64,000 nucleotides of DNA from Aeromicrobium sp. (GTDB lineage Bacteria > Actinomycetota > Actinomycetes > Propionibacteriales > Nocardioidaceae). The first letter of the stretch is position 1. Every line of letters starts with the position of its first letter. The position numbers were made by a program, and so were the translations under genes. Shown here piece after piece: positions 33,110 to 41,319 of this stretch. The stretch is from positions 1 through 64,000 of the forward strand of contig NZ_JAGLCD010000010.1 of assembly GCF_023146395.1 (NCBI RefSeq), given 5' to 3'. Below the pieces are notes generated by a model. That model made no database searches. It was given only the letters and a program-made list of their open reading frames with translations, and was not told where the DNA came from.

Positions 33110-34390
33110 ATGGTTTCGGGGCCCACAGTGCACGCGCTCCGTACCGCCGCGCACGCCGTCACCGGCACCGACCACCGATCCGCCCTGGTCGCGATCCAGA
33201 CCGCCCAGGACGCGCTCGACGCCGCCAAGGCTCACCATCTGGCGGAGCTGGAACGCACCGCCGACCACGAGCTCGACGGCGCCTCGACCGTCACCGCCTG
33301 GGCGCGGGACCACCTGCGCCTCGACGCCCGCACCACCCGCAGCCTGATCGCCGCGGACCACACGATGCGTGAGCTGCCCGCCGTGGCCGAGGCGGCTGTC
33401 GCTGGTGACATCCGTCTGGACCACGTCAAGCTCTTCACCTTCGGGCTCAAGCACATCGGCACGGAGATCGTCACCGATGCTGAACCGTGGCTCCTGGCGG
33501 TCGCGACCACCCATGAACCCGTGCAGCTGCGCCGGGTGGTTCGCGCCCTGCGGGATGCGGTCTACCCCGAGGCGTTGGATGAGGCGTGGATCAACGGGAT
33601 GGCCAAAGAAGACCTCCAACTCTCACCCGTGCCCGAGGGCTGGCACCTGACGGGGTTCCTCAAGACTGAGACCGGCGCGAAGCTCAAGGCCGTCCTCGAC
33701 TCGTTGTCGATCCCCACGGTCGCGAACGACGACCGCAGCAGTGCCGAGCGTCGTGTCGCCGGACTCGACCGGCTCCTCTCGTCCGTCCTCGAATCCGGGC
33801 TGCCGTCGAGCAAGGGCATCCGCCCCCAGCTCTCGGTCATCGTGGGGGTCGAGACCCTCCACGAGGCCATGACCGCGGAACCCGGGACGGCCCAACCGGT
33901 CGGTGAGCCGGCCGAGCTGACCGGCTTCGGGCCCATCGGACCCCAGCTCCTCTCCTACCTGGCCTGCACCGGCGACATCACCCCCATCCTCACCAGTGAT
34001 GACGACATCGAGCAGGCACAGATCCTCAACGTCGGCGACACCATCCGCCTCGCCACCCCACCCCAACGCAAAGCCGTCAACGCCCGACAGCACGGCCAGT
34101 GCGCAGCACCCGGCTGCACCCACACCCACCTCGAGATCCACCACACCACCTGGTGGTCCAACGGCGGCAAGACCGACCTCGACGGACTCATCGGCCTCTG
34201 CACCAACTGCCATTCACTCGTCCACCGCGGCCTACTCATCATCGACGCCCTCGGCCACGGCAAATTCGACCTGTCCACCCGCGACGGCAGACCCATCGAC
34301 CTCACCCGACGCCGCACTACCCGCCACCACCTCCGCGCCATCCGCCACGCCGCACGCGCGCGAAGAACCGACTACCCCATGCGCGCCTGA
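33110..34390 (+). CDS. DUF222 / 13E12-repeat HNH endonuclease-like protein
   Basis: A 426-residue protein with an N-terminal DUF222 domain (about residues 10-290; ALVAIQTAQDALDAAKAHHLAELER, TRSLIAADHTMRELP) and a C-terminal HNH nuclease fold. The nuclease part holds GQCAAPGC, EIHHTTWWSNGG, DLDGLIGLCTNCHSLVHRG. Both zinc knuckles and the catalytic HH pair are complete, so it may be an active nuclease. These genes are multi-copy in many actinobacteria (REP13E12 family) and may be mobile. Here it lies directly behind a field of short repeats. Its 3' part has a lower-G, C/A-rich codon style (many CAC, ACC, CCC) unlike its neighbours, hinting at transfer. Confidence 0.9.
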   Translation: MVSGPTVHALRTAAHAVTGTDHRSALVAIQTAQDALDAAKAHHLAELERTADHELDGASTVTAWARDHLRLDARTTRSLIAADHTMRELPAVAEAAVAGDIRLDHVKLFTFGLKHIGTEIVTDAEPWLLAVATTHEPVQLRRVVRALRDAVYPEALDEAWINGMAKEDLQLSPVPEGWHLTGFLKTETGAKLKAVLDSLSIPTVANDDRSSAERRVAGLDRLLSSVLESGLPSSKGIRPQLSVIVGVETLHEAMTAEPGTAQPVGEPAELTGFGPIGPQLLSYLACTGDITPILTSDDDIEQAQILNVGDTIRLATPPQRKAVNARQHGQCAAPGCTHTHLEIHHTTWWSNGGKTDLDGLIGLCTNCHSLVHRGLLIIDALGHGKFDLSTRDGRPIDLTRRRTTRHHLRAIRHAARARRTDYPMRA

Positions 34391-34417
34391 CGGGCACCGC
34401 AGCCCAGAAACGCGAAA

Positions 34418-34445
34418 CGCCCTCCGACCCGGAGGTCGGAGGGCG
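34418..34445. terminator. Terminator between HNH gene and tRNA-Lys
   Basis: A perfect 12-base stem, CGCCCTCCGACC at 34418-34429 and its complement at 34434-34445, with a CGGA loop. It lies between the DUF222-HNH gene and the convergent tRNA-Lys gene, and so may end both transcripts. Confidence 0.8.
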
Positions 34446-34447
34446 AG

Positions 34448-34523
<76 letters not shown>

Positions 34524-34586
34524 GCGGGGAAGAACGTTACCAGCCGGGGCCCCGGTTCTGAAATCGGGCGGCCTCCGAGCGCGGAC

Positions 34587-36146
34587 TCACGACAGGTCCA
34601 GGTCCCCGAGCCCCAGCTGCTCCACGAGCGCTGCGGCCGCCGCATGGCCACCCAGGCCGCTGACGGCACCGCCGCGCCGCGCACCGCTGCCGCAGAACAG
34701 CACCCGCGGGTGCGCGGTGGCCACGCCCCAGCGGGTCGCGGAAGTGTCGGCCGGTTCGCCCTCCTCCAGCCACGGCCAGGCGAGATCGCCGTGGAAGATG
34801 TGGCCGCCGGGCATCGCGAGCGCCGTCTCGATGTCGCTCGGGGTCTTGACCTCGACGCCGAGCACCAAAGGGGAGAGCGGCTCGGCCAGGTGCTCCTCGA
34901 TCGCCGCCACGACCCGCGCGTAGGCCTCCTCCGCTGCCGGGGCATCGCCCAGCGTGGCAGGCGGCGTGTGGAGTCCGAAGTAGGTCAGGGTCTGAGCCTC
35001 GGTGGCCGCGAGCTCGGGGCCGAGGATGCTGCGGTCGGTCAGGGTGTGGCAGTACACCTCGCCCGCGGCGCGGGTGGGCAGGCGGCCAGCCGAGGCCTCG
35101 GCGTGCGCGGTCTCGAGCTCGGTGTAGGACTCGCCGAGGTGCAGCGTGCCGGCGAACGCGACCTGCGGGTCGAGTCCGCTGCGGAGGCGCGGGAGACGCG
35201 ACAGCAGCAGGTTGACCTTGAGCTGCGACCCTTCGGGGCGCGTGTCGACGGGTGACCCGAGCAGATCGGCCAGGACCGCGGGAGCCACGCCCGACAGGAC
35301 GTGCGCGGCGCGCCAGGTGCGATCGCCGGAGGTCACGAGCACCGCGTCCTCGCCCGCACTGACGGTCTCGACCGGGGTGCCTGTGACGATCTCGGCTCCG
35401 GCCTCGCGAGCCACTCGCTCCAGCTCACCCGTGACGGCCCCCATGCCGCCCACGGGGACGCGCCACTCACCCGTCCCGTTCCCGACGAGGTGGTAGAGGA
35501 AGCAGCGGTTCTGGCTCAGGGACGGTTCGTGCAGCGAGGCAAACGTGCCGATCAACGCATCGGTCGCCACGACCCCGCGCACCAGGTCGTCGGTGAACCG
35601 GCGCTCGATCGCCTCGCCGAGGGGTCGCTCCACCAGGTCGCGCCACGTCGCGGGATCGATGCCAGCGCGGACGTCGCGGACCGACGGCAGGGGCCCGAGC
35701 AGGGTCGGCGCCACGGCCGCCGCCAGGCCTTCGACATCGGCGTAGAAGCGCTCCCATGCGACCAGCTCGTCGTCGCCGCCCGTGAGCCGTCGGAACGACT
35801 CCCGCGTGGGATCACCCACGACAGTCTCGACCAGGAGTCCGTCGGGCGAGCCGTCGTCGCGGACGTAGGGGCTGTACGAGGCGGTGTCGCGCGACCGCAG
35901 CTCGAGGCGCAGGCCGAGCTCCTCCCGCAGACGGTCGGGGAAGAGACTCACGAGGTAGGAGTACCGCGAGAGGCGGGCCTCGAGGCCCGGGAACGCCTGG
36001 GCGCTCACCGCGGCACCACCCACGTGCTCGAGGCGCTCCAGCACCGCCACGGCCAGGCCGGCGCGAGCCAGCAGGGTCGCGGCGACCAGGGCGTTGTGGC
36101 CCCCGCCGACGATCACGACGTCACGGTGCTCGGTGGTGCTGGTCAC
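34587..36146 (-). CDS. FAD-dependent oxidoreductase, phytoene-desaturase-like
   Basis: A 519-residue flavoprotein of the amine-oxidase/phytoene-dehydrogenase group, close in layout to PYROXD2/CrtI-like proteins. The N-terminal dinucleotide fold reads DVVIVGGGHNALVAATLLARAG, followed by LERLEHVGGAAVSAQ. The C-terminal FAD motif GGHIFHGDLAWPWLEEG and FCGSGARRGGAVSGLGGHAAA close the fold. No carotenoid synthesis genes are nearby, so the substrate is unknown. GTG at 36146 lies six bases after TAGGTT on the minus strand; that box overlaps the -10 box of the divergent Nramp gene. Confidence 0.87.
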   Translation of the reverse strand: MTSTTEHRDVVIVGGGHNALVAATLLARAGLAVAVLERLEHVGGAAVSAQAFPGLEARLSRYSYLVSLFPDRLREELGLRLELRSRDTASYSPYVRDDGSPDGLLVETVVGDPTRESFRRLTGGDDELVAWERFYADVEGLAAAVAPTLLGPLPSVRDVRAGIDPATWRDLVERPLGEAIERRFTDDLVRGVVATDALIGTFASLHEPSLSQNRCFLYHLVGNGTGEWRVPVGGMGAVTGELERVAREAGAEIVTGTPVETVSAGEDAVLVTSGDRTWRAAHVLSGVAPAVLADLLGSPVDTRPEGSQLKVNLLLSRLPRLRSGLDPQVAFAGTLHLGESYTELETAHAEASAGRLPTRAAGEVYCHTLTDRSILGPELAATEAQTLTYFGLHTPPATLGDAPAAEEAYARVVAAIEEHLAEPLSPLVLGVEVKTPSDIETALAMPGGHIFHGDLAWPWLEEGEPADTSATRWGVATAHPRVLFCGSGARRGGAVSGLGGHAAAAALVEQLGLGDLDLS

Positions 36147-36152
36147 GTGCTC

Positions 36153-36162
36153 AACCTACGGT
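36153..36162. promoter_or_regulatory. Overlapping divergent leaderless -10 boxes
   Basis: On the plus strand TACGGT occupies 36157-36162, six bases before ATG 36169. On the minus strand TAGGTT occupies 36158-36153, six bases before GTG 36146. The boxes overlap by two bases, so the two genes cannot easily start transcription at once. Confidence 0.55.
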
Positions 36163-36168
36163 GGGTCG

Positions 36169-37440
36169 ATGGACGATCACGGGGGAGAGCAGGAGGCGCG
36201 TCAGGTCAGGGCGCGGTGGAAGCTGGTCGGGCCAGGGCTCGTGGTGGCCGGCACGGGTGTCGGTGCGGGTGACCTCGTCGCGACCCTGACGGCGGGCTCG
36301 AAGTTCGGCTACGCGCTGCTGTGGGCGGTCGTGCTCGGCACGCTGTTCAAGATCGCGCTGGTCGAGGGGGCCGGCCGGTTCACCTTGGCCACGGGCCGCA
36401 CGATCTTCCAGGGTTGGCAGACGCTCGGCCGATGGACCGGGTGGTACTTCGGTCCGTACATCGTGATCTGGGGCGTCGTCTACGGAGCGACCGCGATGTC
36501 GTCCTCGGCGCTCCCGCTCGTGGCGCTGTTCCCCGACGGTCCCGACCTCAAGGTCTGGGCCATCGCGATGGGCCTGGCCGGCTTCGCGCTCGTGTGGCTG
36601 GGACGGTACGGCCTGGTCGAGAAGCTCATGGCGACGTTCGTCGGGATCATGTTCACGACCGTCGTGGGGGCGGCGATCCTGGCCACGCCCAACCTGCCCG
36701 AGATGGTGGGTGGGCTCGCGCCGCGCATCCCCGAGGGCGGCCTCGTCAACACCCTCGCGGTCGCGGGCGGCGTGGGCGGCACGATCACGCTCGCGGCGTA
36801 CGGCTACTGGCTGCGCGAGAAGGGCTGGTCGACGCCGGGCTGGATGCGCGTCATGCGCCTCGACAACTCGATGGCCTACGTCATGACCGGCATCTTCGTC
36901 GTCGCGATGCTGGTCGTCGGCGCCGAGCTGCTCTACAGCAGCAACATCGCCGTCGGTACGGGCGACCGAGCGCTGATCGGCCTCTCGGACGTGCTCGACG
37001 ACCGGTACGGCGAGTTCTTCGGCAAGCTGTTCCTGTTCGGCTTCTGGGCCTCGTCGTTCTCGTCGTTGCTGGGGGTCTGGCACGGCGTCTCGCTGATGTT
37101 CGCGGACTACCTCGGCACGTCGCGCGGCCTGGACCAGGACGATCCGCGGATGCACGCCCGGGGCACGTACTACCGCGCCTACGTGTTGTGGCTGACGTTC
37201 CCGTCGATGGCGCTGCTGTTCCTCGACGAGCCGGTCGCGGTGATCCTGGCGTACGGCGTGCTGGGATCGATCTTCATGCCGTTCCTGGCGCTCACGCTTC
37301 TGGGCCTGCTCAACACCGACCGGGTGCCGCGCGAGTGGCGCAACGGCCTGCTCGGCAACGTCGTGCTCAGCATCTGCGCCGTCATGTTCATCGCCGTGGG
37401 CGCCAACGAGCTCTACAAGGCCGTCACCGGGGTCTTCTGA
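36169..37440 (+). CDS. Nramp-related transporter with non-canonical metal site
   Basis: A 423-residue, eleven-helix LeuT-fold protein of the Nramp superfamily. In transition-metal Nramps helix 1 has DPGN and helix 6 has MPH. Here the equivalent stretches are PGLVVAGTGVGAGDLVA and GGTITLAAYGYW, so the Asp-Asn and Met-His ligands are absent. This resembles Nramp-related Mg-type or uncharacterised branches, and Mn or Fe uptake should not be assumed. The rest (GRYGLVEKLMATFVGIMF, WLREKG, KLFLFGFWASSFSS) fits the family. ATG at 36169 follows TACGGT by six bases. A three-part repeat lies directly after the stop. Confidence 0.82.
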   Translation: MDDHGGEQEARQVRARWKLVGPGLVVAGTGVGAGDLVATLTAGSKFGYALLWAVVLGTLFKIALVEGAGRFTLATGRTIFQGWQTLGRWTGWYFGPYIVIWGVVYGATAMSSSALPLVALFPDGPDLKVWAIAMGLAGFALVWLGRYGLVEKLMATFVGIMFTTVVGAAILATPNLPEMVGGLAPRIPEGGLVNTLAVAGGVGGTITLAAYGYWLREKGWSTPGWMRVMRLDNSMAYVMTGIFVVAMLVVGAELLYSSNIAVGTGDRALIGLSDVLDDRYGEFFGKLFLFGFWASSFSSLLGVWHGVSLMFADYLGTSRGLDQDDPRMHARGTYYRAYVLWLTFPSMALLFLDEPVAVILAYGVLGSIFMPFLALTLLGLLNTDRVPREWRNGLLGNVVLSICAVMFIAVGANELYKAVTGVF

Positions 37441-37455
37441 GCCCCCGCGGTGTGC

Positions 37456-37570
37456 GGGCGGTGAGTGTTCCACCCAGGGCGGTGGCTCAGCCACGGTATG
37501 AGCGCTCATGCGGTGGACAACTCACCGCCCACCCCCGGGAGGGTTCCGAAAGGTGGACAACTCACCGCTC
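37456..37570. repeat. Three-part intergenic repeat, copy 2
   Basis: An inverted unit, GGGCGGTGAG and following bases, at 37456-37474 is followed by two direct units GGTGGACAACTCACCGCCC at 37512-37530 and 37552-37570, the latter with one change. Between them lie two small palindromes, GTGGCTCAGCCAC near 37482 and ATGAGCGCTCAT at 37498-37509. The layout and the core CTCACCGCCC match the element at 21136-21219. It lies between the convergent Nramp and HxlR genes. Confidence 0.65.
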
Positions 37571-37581
37571 CACCGCGCAGG

Positions 37582-37920
37582 TCAGCGGAGCGTGGGCTGG
37601 ACGCGGTAGACCGACTGCACCAGCGCCATGACGGAGCGGGCCACGGTCCGCCCGGGGTCGGTGAGGGCGTAGTCGACGTGCTGGGCGAGCGTGTCGTGCT
37701 CGGTCCGCGAGACCAGCCCGCCGGCCAGGAGCTGCTTGAGCGTCTGCGACAGCATCTTGTCGCTGATGCCGTCGATCCGGCGCCGCAGCTCGCCGAAGCG
37801 TGCGCTCTCGACGTCGTTCAGGGCCGCCAGCGTCAGGGTGCCCCAGCGGCTCGTCACGAGCTCGAGCGTCTCGCGCGACGGGCACTGCGTCGCGAACACG
37901 TCGTACTCGGGTGCACTCAT
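37582..37920 (-). CDS. HxlR family winged-helix regulator
   Basis: A 112-residue MarR/HxlR-type DNA-binding protein. The pattern CPSRETLELVTSRWGTLTLAAL, RFGELRRRIDGISDKMLSQTLKQL (recognition helix), then GLVSRTEH and VDYALTDPGRTVA is diagnostic. C13 in the N-terminal arm is in the place of the redox- or quinone-reactive Cys of YodB/QorR-like regulators. ATG at 37920 has AGGAGGT six bases upstream. It is divergent from a QorB/NmrA-like reductase gene, and a palindrome lies between them, so it probably represses that gene in a thiol-dependent way. Confidence 0.9.
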   Translation of the reverse strand: MSAPEYDVFATQCPSRETLELVTSRWGTLTLAALNDVESARFGELRRRIDGISDKMLSQTLKQLLAGGLVSRTEHDTLAQHVDYALTDPGRTVARSVMALVQSVYRVQPTLR

Positions 37921-37954
37921 GGTCGACCTCCTGAGCTCATGCTAACCCACAGGT

Positions 37955-37977
37955 AGTACTTACGAGAAGTAAGTGCT
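37955..37977. promoter_or_regulatory. Putative HxlR operator
   Basis: AGTACTTAC at 37955-37963 and GTAAGTGCT at 37969-37977 form a nine-base inverted repeat with one mismatch and a five-base spacer. It lies between the divergent HxlR and NmrA-like genes, just upstream of a -10 box TAGAAT at 37991-37996 for the reductase gene. Confidence 0.65.
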
Positions 37978-38021
37978 AACCTCGGGTGAGTAGAATCCCC
38001 CTTCGAACTCAGGAGAACCCC

Positions 38022-38870
38022 ATGACCATCGCCGTCACCGGAGCCACCGGCCAGCTCGGCCGCCGCATCGTCGCCCAGCTCCTCGAGCGCGTCCCCGCGT
38101 CCGAGATCGTCGCCGTCGTCCGGGACGAGGCCAAGGCCGCGCCGCTCGCCCAGCAGGGCGTCCAGGTGCGCGTCGCGACCTACACCGACGTCCCCGCCCT
38201 CGACGCCGCATTCGCCGGCGTCGACAAGGTCGTGCTCGTGTCGGGCAACGAGATCGGGCAGCGCGCCGTGCAGCACGGCAACGTGATCGAGGCCGCGAAG
38301 GCCGCAGGCGTCGGCTTCATCGCGTACACGAGCGTCCTGCACGCCGACGGCTCGCCGCTGCTGGTCGCCCCCGAGCACGTCGCGACCGAGGCCCTGCTGG
38401 CCGACTCCGGCCTGTCCTACAGCCTGCTGCGCAACGGCTGGTACCACGAGAACTACGCCACCAGCATCGACGCGGCGCGCGCCTCGGGCGCCGTCGTGAC
38501 GAGCGCCGGCGACGGCAAGGTCGCCAGCGCGTCGCGTGACGACTTCGCCGCGGCCGCCGCGGTCGTCGTCACGACCGAGAACCCCGAGCGGGTCTACGAG
38601 CTGTCCGGCGACGTCGCCTGGTCGCAGGCCGATCTGGCCGCCGCGATCGCACAGGTCATCGGCTCGGAGGTGTCGGTGCTCGACGTCGACGCCGAGAAGC
38701 ACGCCGAGATCCTGAGCGGTGCCGGTCTCGACGAGGGCACCGTGCAGTTCGTCGTGGCGACCGACGGCCACATCGCCGCGGGCCACCTGGCCGCCACGCC
38801 CGGCACCCTGTCGACCCTGATCGGTCGGCCGACTACGCCCCTGGTCGACACGCTCCGCACGCTGGTCTGA
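38022..38870 (+). CDS. NmrA/QorB-like NAD(P)H-binding quinone reductase
   Basis: A 282-residue atypical SDR. ITGATGQLGRR-type loop (here VTGATGQLGRRIV) binds NADP. The text ASEIVAVVRDEAKAAPL, VLVSGNEIGQR, YTSVLHADGSPL and SLLRNGWYHENYA closely matches the QorB NAD(P)H:quinone oxidoreductase group, which reduces quinones and electrophiles. ATG at 38022 is preceded by CAGGAG six bases away. The adjacent divergent HxlR gene and operator-like palindrome suggest control by quinone or disulfide stress, as for yodB/qorR systems elsewhere; this is inference. Confidence 0.87.
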   Translation: MTIAVTGATGQLGRRIVAQLLERVPASEIVAVVRDEAKAAPLAQQGVQVRVATYTDVPALDAAFAGVDKVVLVSGNEIGQRAVQHGNVIEAAKAAGVGFIAYTSVLHADGSPLLVAPEHVATEALLADSGLSYSLLRNGWYHENYATSIDAARASGAVVTSAGDGKVASASRDDFAAAAAVVVTTENPERVYELSGDVAWSQADLAAAIAQVIGSEVSVLDVDAEKHAEILSGAGLDEGTVQFVVATDGHIAAGHLAATPGTLSTLIGRPTTPLVDTLRTLV

Positions 38871-38881
38871 GTTCTGACGGA

Positions 38882-38925
38882 AGGAGGCCTGCGTCACTAG
38901 GCTGCCCCCATGACGCAGGCCTCCT
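38882..38925 (+). promoter_or_regulatory. Perfect 15-base inverted repeat spanning the glpK promoter and start
   Basis: AGGAGGCCTGCGTCA at 38882-38896 is matched exactly by its inverted copy at 38911-38925. The 14-base centre holds TAGGCT (38898-38903), a -10 box six bases before the glpK ATG at 38910. The right arm covers the start codon and first codons. It may be an operator or an RNA hairpin. The AGGAGG in the left arm is too far away to be the ribosome site. Confidence 0.7.
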
Positions 38926-40430
38926 CCGCACGAGCCCGGTACGTCGGAGCGATCGACCAGGGCACCACGAGCACCCGCTTCATGGTGTTCGACCACGCTG
39001 GCGCCGAGGTCGTCCGGCACCAGGTCGAGCACGAGCAGATCCTGCCGCGCGCGGGCTGGGTCGAGCACGACCCGGCCGAGATCTGGCGCAACACCGAGCT
39101 GTGCATCCGCGAGGCGCTCTCGAGCGCCGAGCTGACCCACGAGGACCTCGTCGCGGTCGGGGTCACCAACCAGCGTGAGACGACGGTGGTGTGGGACCGC
39201 CGCACGGGGCAGGCCTACACCAACGCGATCGTGTGGCAGGACACCCGCACGGCCGAGATCGCCGCACAGGCCGACGAGAAGCACGGCGACCTGATCCGTC
39301 ACCGGTCCGGCCTGCCGCCCGCGGCCTACTTCGCCGGCGGCAAGATCGCCTGGATCCTCGCGAACGTCGAGGGGGTGCGCGAGGACGCCGAGGCGGGTCA
39401 CGCGATCTTCGGCACGATCGACACGTGGCTGCTGTGGTGGCTCACGGGCGGGCCCGACGGCGGTCAGCACCTGATCGACGTCACGAACGCCAGCCGCACG
39501 ATGCTGATGGACCTGGAGACCTTGGCGTGGGACGACGAGCTGCGCGAGGTCTTCGGGGTGCCCGAGCAGATGCTGCCGCAGATCCGGTCCTCGTCGGAGG
39601 TCTACGGCACGACGCTGGCCGACGGGCCCTTCGGCGGCGAGGTCCGGCTCGCCGGTGACCTCGGCGACCAGCACGCGGCCCTCGTCGGGCAGGCGTGCTT
39701 CGAGCCGGGCCAGCTCAAGAACACCTACGGCACCGGCAACTTCCTGGTGCTCAACACCGGCACCGAGATCGTGCGGTCGAGCCACGGCCTGCTCACGACA
39801 CTCGGCTACCAGCTGGGGGACGAGGCGCCGGTCTACGCGCTCGAGGGATCGATCGCCGTGACCGGGTCGGCGGTGCAGTGGCTGCGCGACCAGCTCGGCA
39901 TCATTGAGGACGCGGCCGAGACCGAGACGCTCGCCGCGAGCGTCGAGGACACCGGCGGCGTGTGCTTCGTGCCGGCCTTCTCCGGCCTGTTCGCCCCGCA
40001 CTGGCGGCCCGACGCTCGTGGCGTCATCGTGGGCCTCTCGCGGTTCAACACCAAGGCCCACCTCGCTCGCGCGGCGCTCGAGGCGATCTGCTTCCAGAGC
40101 AAGGATGTCGTCGACGCGATGGTCGTCGACGCGGGCCTGGAGCTCTCGATCCTGCGGGTCGACGGGGGTGTCACGGCCAACGACCTGTGCATGCAGATCC
40201 AGGCCGACGTGCTCGGCGTCGAGGTCAGCCGCCCCGTCGTGACCGAGACCACGGCGCTCGGCGCGGCCTACGCCGCCGGCCTCGCGGTGGGCTTCTGGAC
40301 GAGCTGCGAGGAGCTCGTCGACAACTGGCAGGAGAGCAAGCAGTGGGCCCCCCGTTGGGACGACGAGCATCGCGAGGTCTCGCACGCGCAGTGGACCAAG
40401 GCCGTCGAGCGCACGCACGGCTGGGTCTGA
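38910..40430 (+). CDS. glpK: Glycerol kinase
   Basis: A 506-residue FGGY kinase phosphorylating glycerol to glycerol-3-phosphate in the cytosol. [18 protein letters not shown] opens the N-terminal domain, followed by [13 protein letters not shown] and [22 protein letters not shown] contains the catalytic Asp, [11 protein letters not shown] precedes the ATP-site loop, and [19 protein letters not shown] closes the C-terminal domain. No other in-frame start lies between ATG 38910 and the conserved core. It belongs with glpD at 41320, although a MerR gene lies between them. Confidence 0.96.
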   Translation: MTQASSARARYVGAIDQGTTSTRFMVFDHAGAEVVRHQVEHEQILPRAGWVEHDPAEIWRNTELCIREALSSAELTHEDLVAVGVTNQRETTVVWDRRTGQAYTNAIVWQDTRTAEIAAQADEKHGDLIRHRSGLPPAAYFAGGKIAWILANVEGVREDAEAGHAIFGTIDTWLLWWLTGGPDGGQHLIDVTNASRTMLMDLETLAWDDELREVFGVPEQMLPQIRSSSEVYGTTLADGPFGGEVRLAGDLGDQHAALVGQACFEPGQLKNTYGTGNFLVLNTGTEIVRSSHGLLTTLGYQLGDEAPVYALEGSIAVTGSAVQWLRDQLGIIEDAAETETLAASVEDTGGVCFVPAFSGLFAPHWRPDARGVIVGLSRFNTKAHLARAALEAICFQSKDVVDAMVVDAGLELSILRVDGGVTANDLCMQIQADVLGVEVSRPVVTETTALGAAYAAGLAVGFWTSCEELVDNWQESKQWAPRWDDEHREVSHAQWTKAVERTHGWV

Positions 40431-40439
40431 CGCGCAGGG

Positions 40440-40470
40440 TTGATCCTGACACGGTGTCAGGAGGTGGAGT
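40440..40470 (+). promoter_or_regulatory. MerR-type operator-promoter with 19-base spacer
   Basis: TTGATC (40440-40445) and TGGAGT (40465-40470) are 19 bases apart, the long spacer that defines MerR-controlled promoters. The perfect palindrome CCTGACAC-G-GTGTCAGG at 40445-40461 fills the spacer. ATG of the merR gene follows six bases after the -10 box, so the message would be leaderless and self-activated. Confidence 0.75.
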
Positions 40471-40476
40471 GGTCAC

Positions 40477-41283
40477 ATGTTCACCATCGGAGAGCTCGCT
40501 CGCCTCGGGGGCGTCTCGGTGCGGATGCTGCGTCACTACGACGCCCTGGGTCTGCTCGAGCCCGCTGAGGTCGACCCCTTCACGGGTCGGCGCTCGTACG
40601 CCGCTGCTCAGCTCGCGCGCCTCAACCGCCTCGTGGCGTTGAAGGACCTGGGCTTCTCGCTCGACCAGGTCCGTCTCCTCCTCGACGAGGCGCTCGAGGC
40701 CGACGAGCTTCGCGGCATGCTGCGCCTGCGCCATGCCGAGCTGGTCGAGCAGATCGCGGCCGACCGGTCGCGGCTCGACCGCGTCGAACGGCGTCTCCGA
40801 ACCATCGAGAAGGAGCACGACATGACTGAGACCACCGTCACCACCCTGCCCTCGATCCGTGTCGCTGAGCGTCGGGGCGAGGCTGCATCGCTCGAGGAGG
40901 TCGCCGCGGTCGTCCAGCCCCTGTTCGGCGAGCTGGCCGGGGCACTCGCGGCCACGGGAGCACCGCTGCAGGACCCGGCCATGGCGTTCTACGAGCTGCA
41001 CGACGATGGCACGGTCGGGGTTCACGTGGCGTTCCCGTTGCCGACCGGGGACGATCCCGGCGTCGGTAACACCGTGACGCTCCTGCCGGCCGAGGAGCAC
41101 GCGATCGTGACGCAGCACCTCGGTCCGCTCGACGAGGCGGCCGAGGCGTGGCAGGCGCTGGGCGCCGCGATGGCGAGCGACGGCCTGGAGCCCAGCGGGG
41201 CAGCGGTCCGTGAGGTCTACATCCACATGCCCATGGACGATCCCGGCGCCTGGGTCACCGAGCTGCAGTGGCCGGTGCGCTGA
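40477..41283 (+). CDS. MerR family regulator with GyrI-like effector domain
   Basis: A 268-residue activator with an N-terminal MerR winged helix (FTIGELARLGGVSVRMLRHYDALGLLEP, residues 1-75), a dimerisation coiled coil (about 85-118), and a C-terminal GyrI-like ligand-binding domain (about 120-268), the BmrR/TipA-like layout. No cysteine cluster is present, so it senses an organic ligand rather than a metal. Its own promoter has a textbook MerR operator. It lies between glpK and glpD, 36 bases before glpD; whether it controls glycerol use or simply sits there is open. Confidence 0.9.
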   Translation: MFTIGELARLGGVSVRMLRHYDALGLLEPAEVDPFTGRRSYAAAQLARLNRLVALKDLGFSLDQVRLLLDEALEADELRGMLRLRHAELVEQIAADRSRLDRVERRLRTIEKEHDMTETTVTTLPSIRVAERRGEAASLEEVAAVVQPLFGELAGALAATGAPLQDPAMAFYELHDDGTVGVHVAFPLPTGDDPGVGNTVTLLPAEEHAIVTQHLGPLDEAAEAWQALGAAMASDGLEPSGAAVREVYIHMPMDDPGAWVTELQWPVR

Positions 41284-41319
41284 GGCGCGCGCGCCTGCCG
41301 TGGGTGATTGACTGGGCGC

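Noticed and set aside
37917-40418. An 833-codon minus-strand frame over the NmrA-like and glpK genes
   Set aside because: Shadow frame with biased composition; glpK and the reductase on the plus strand are unambiguous.
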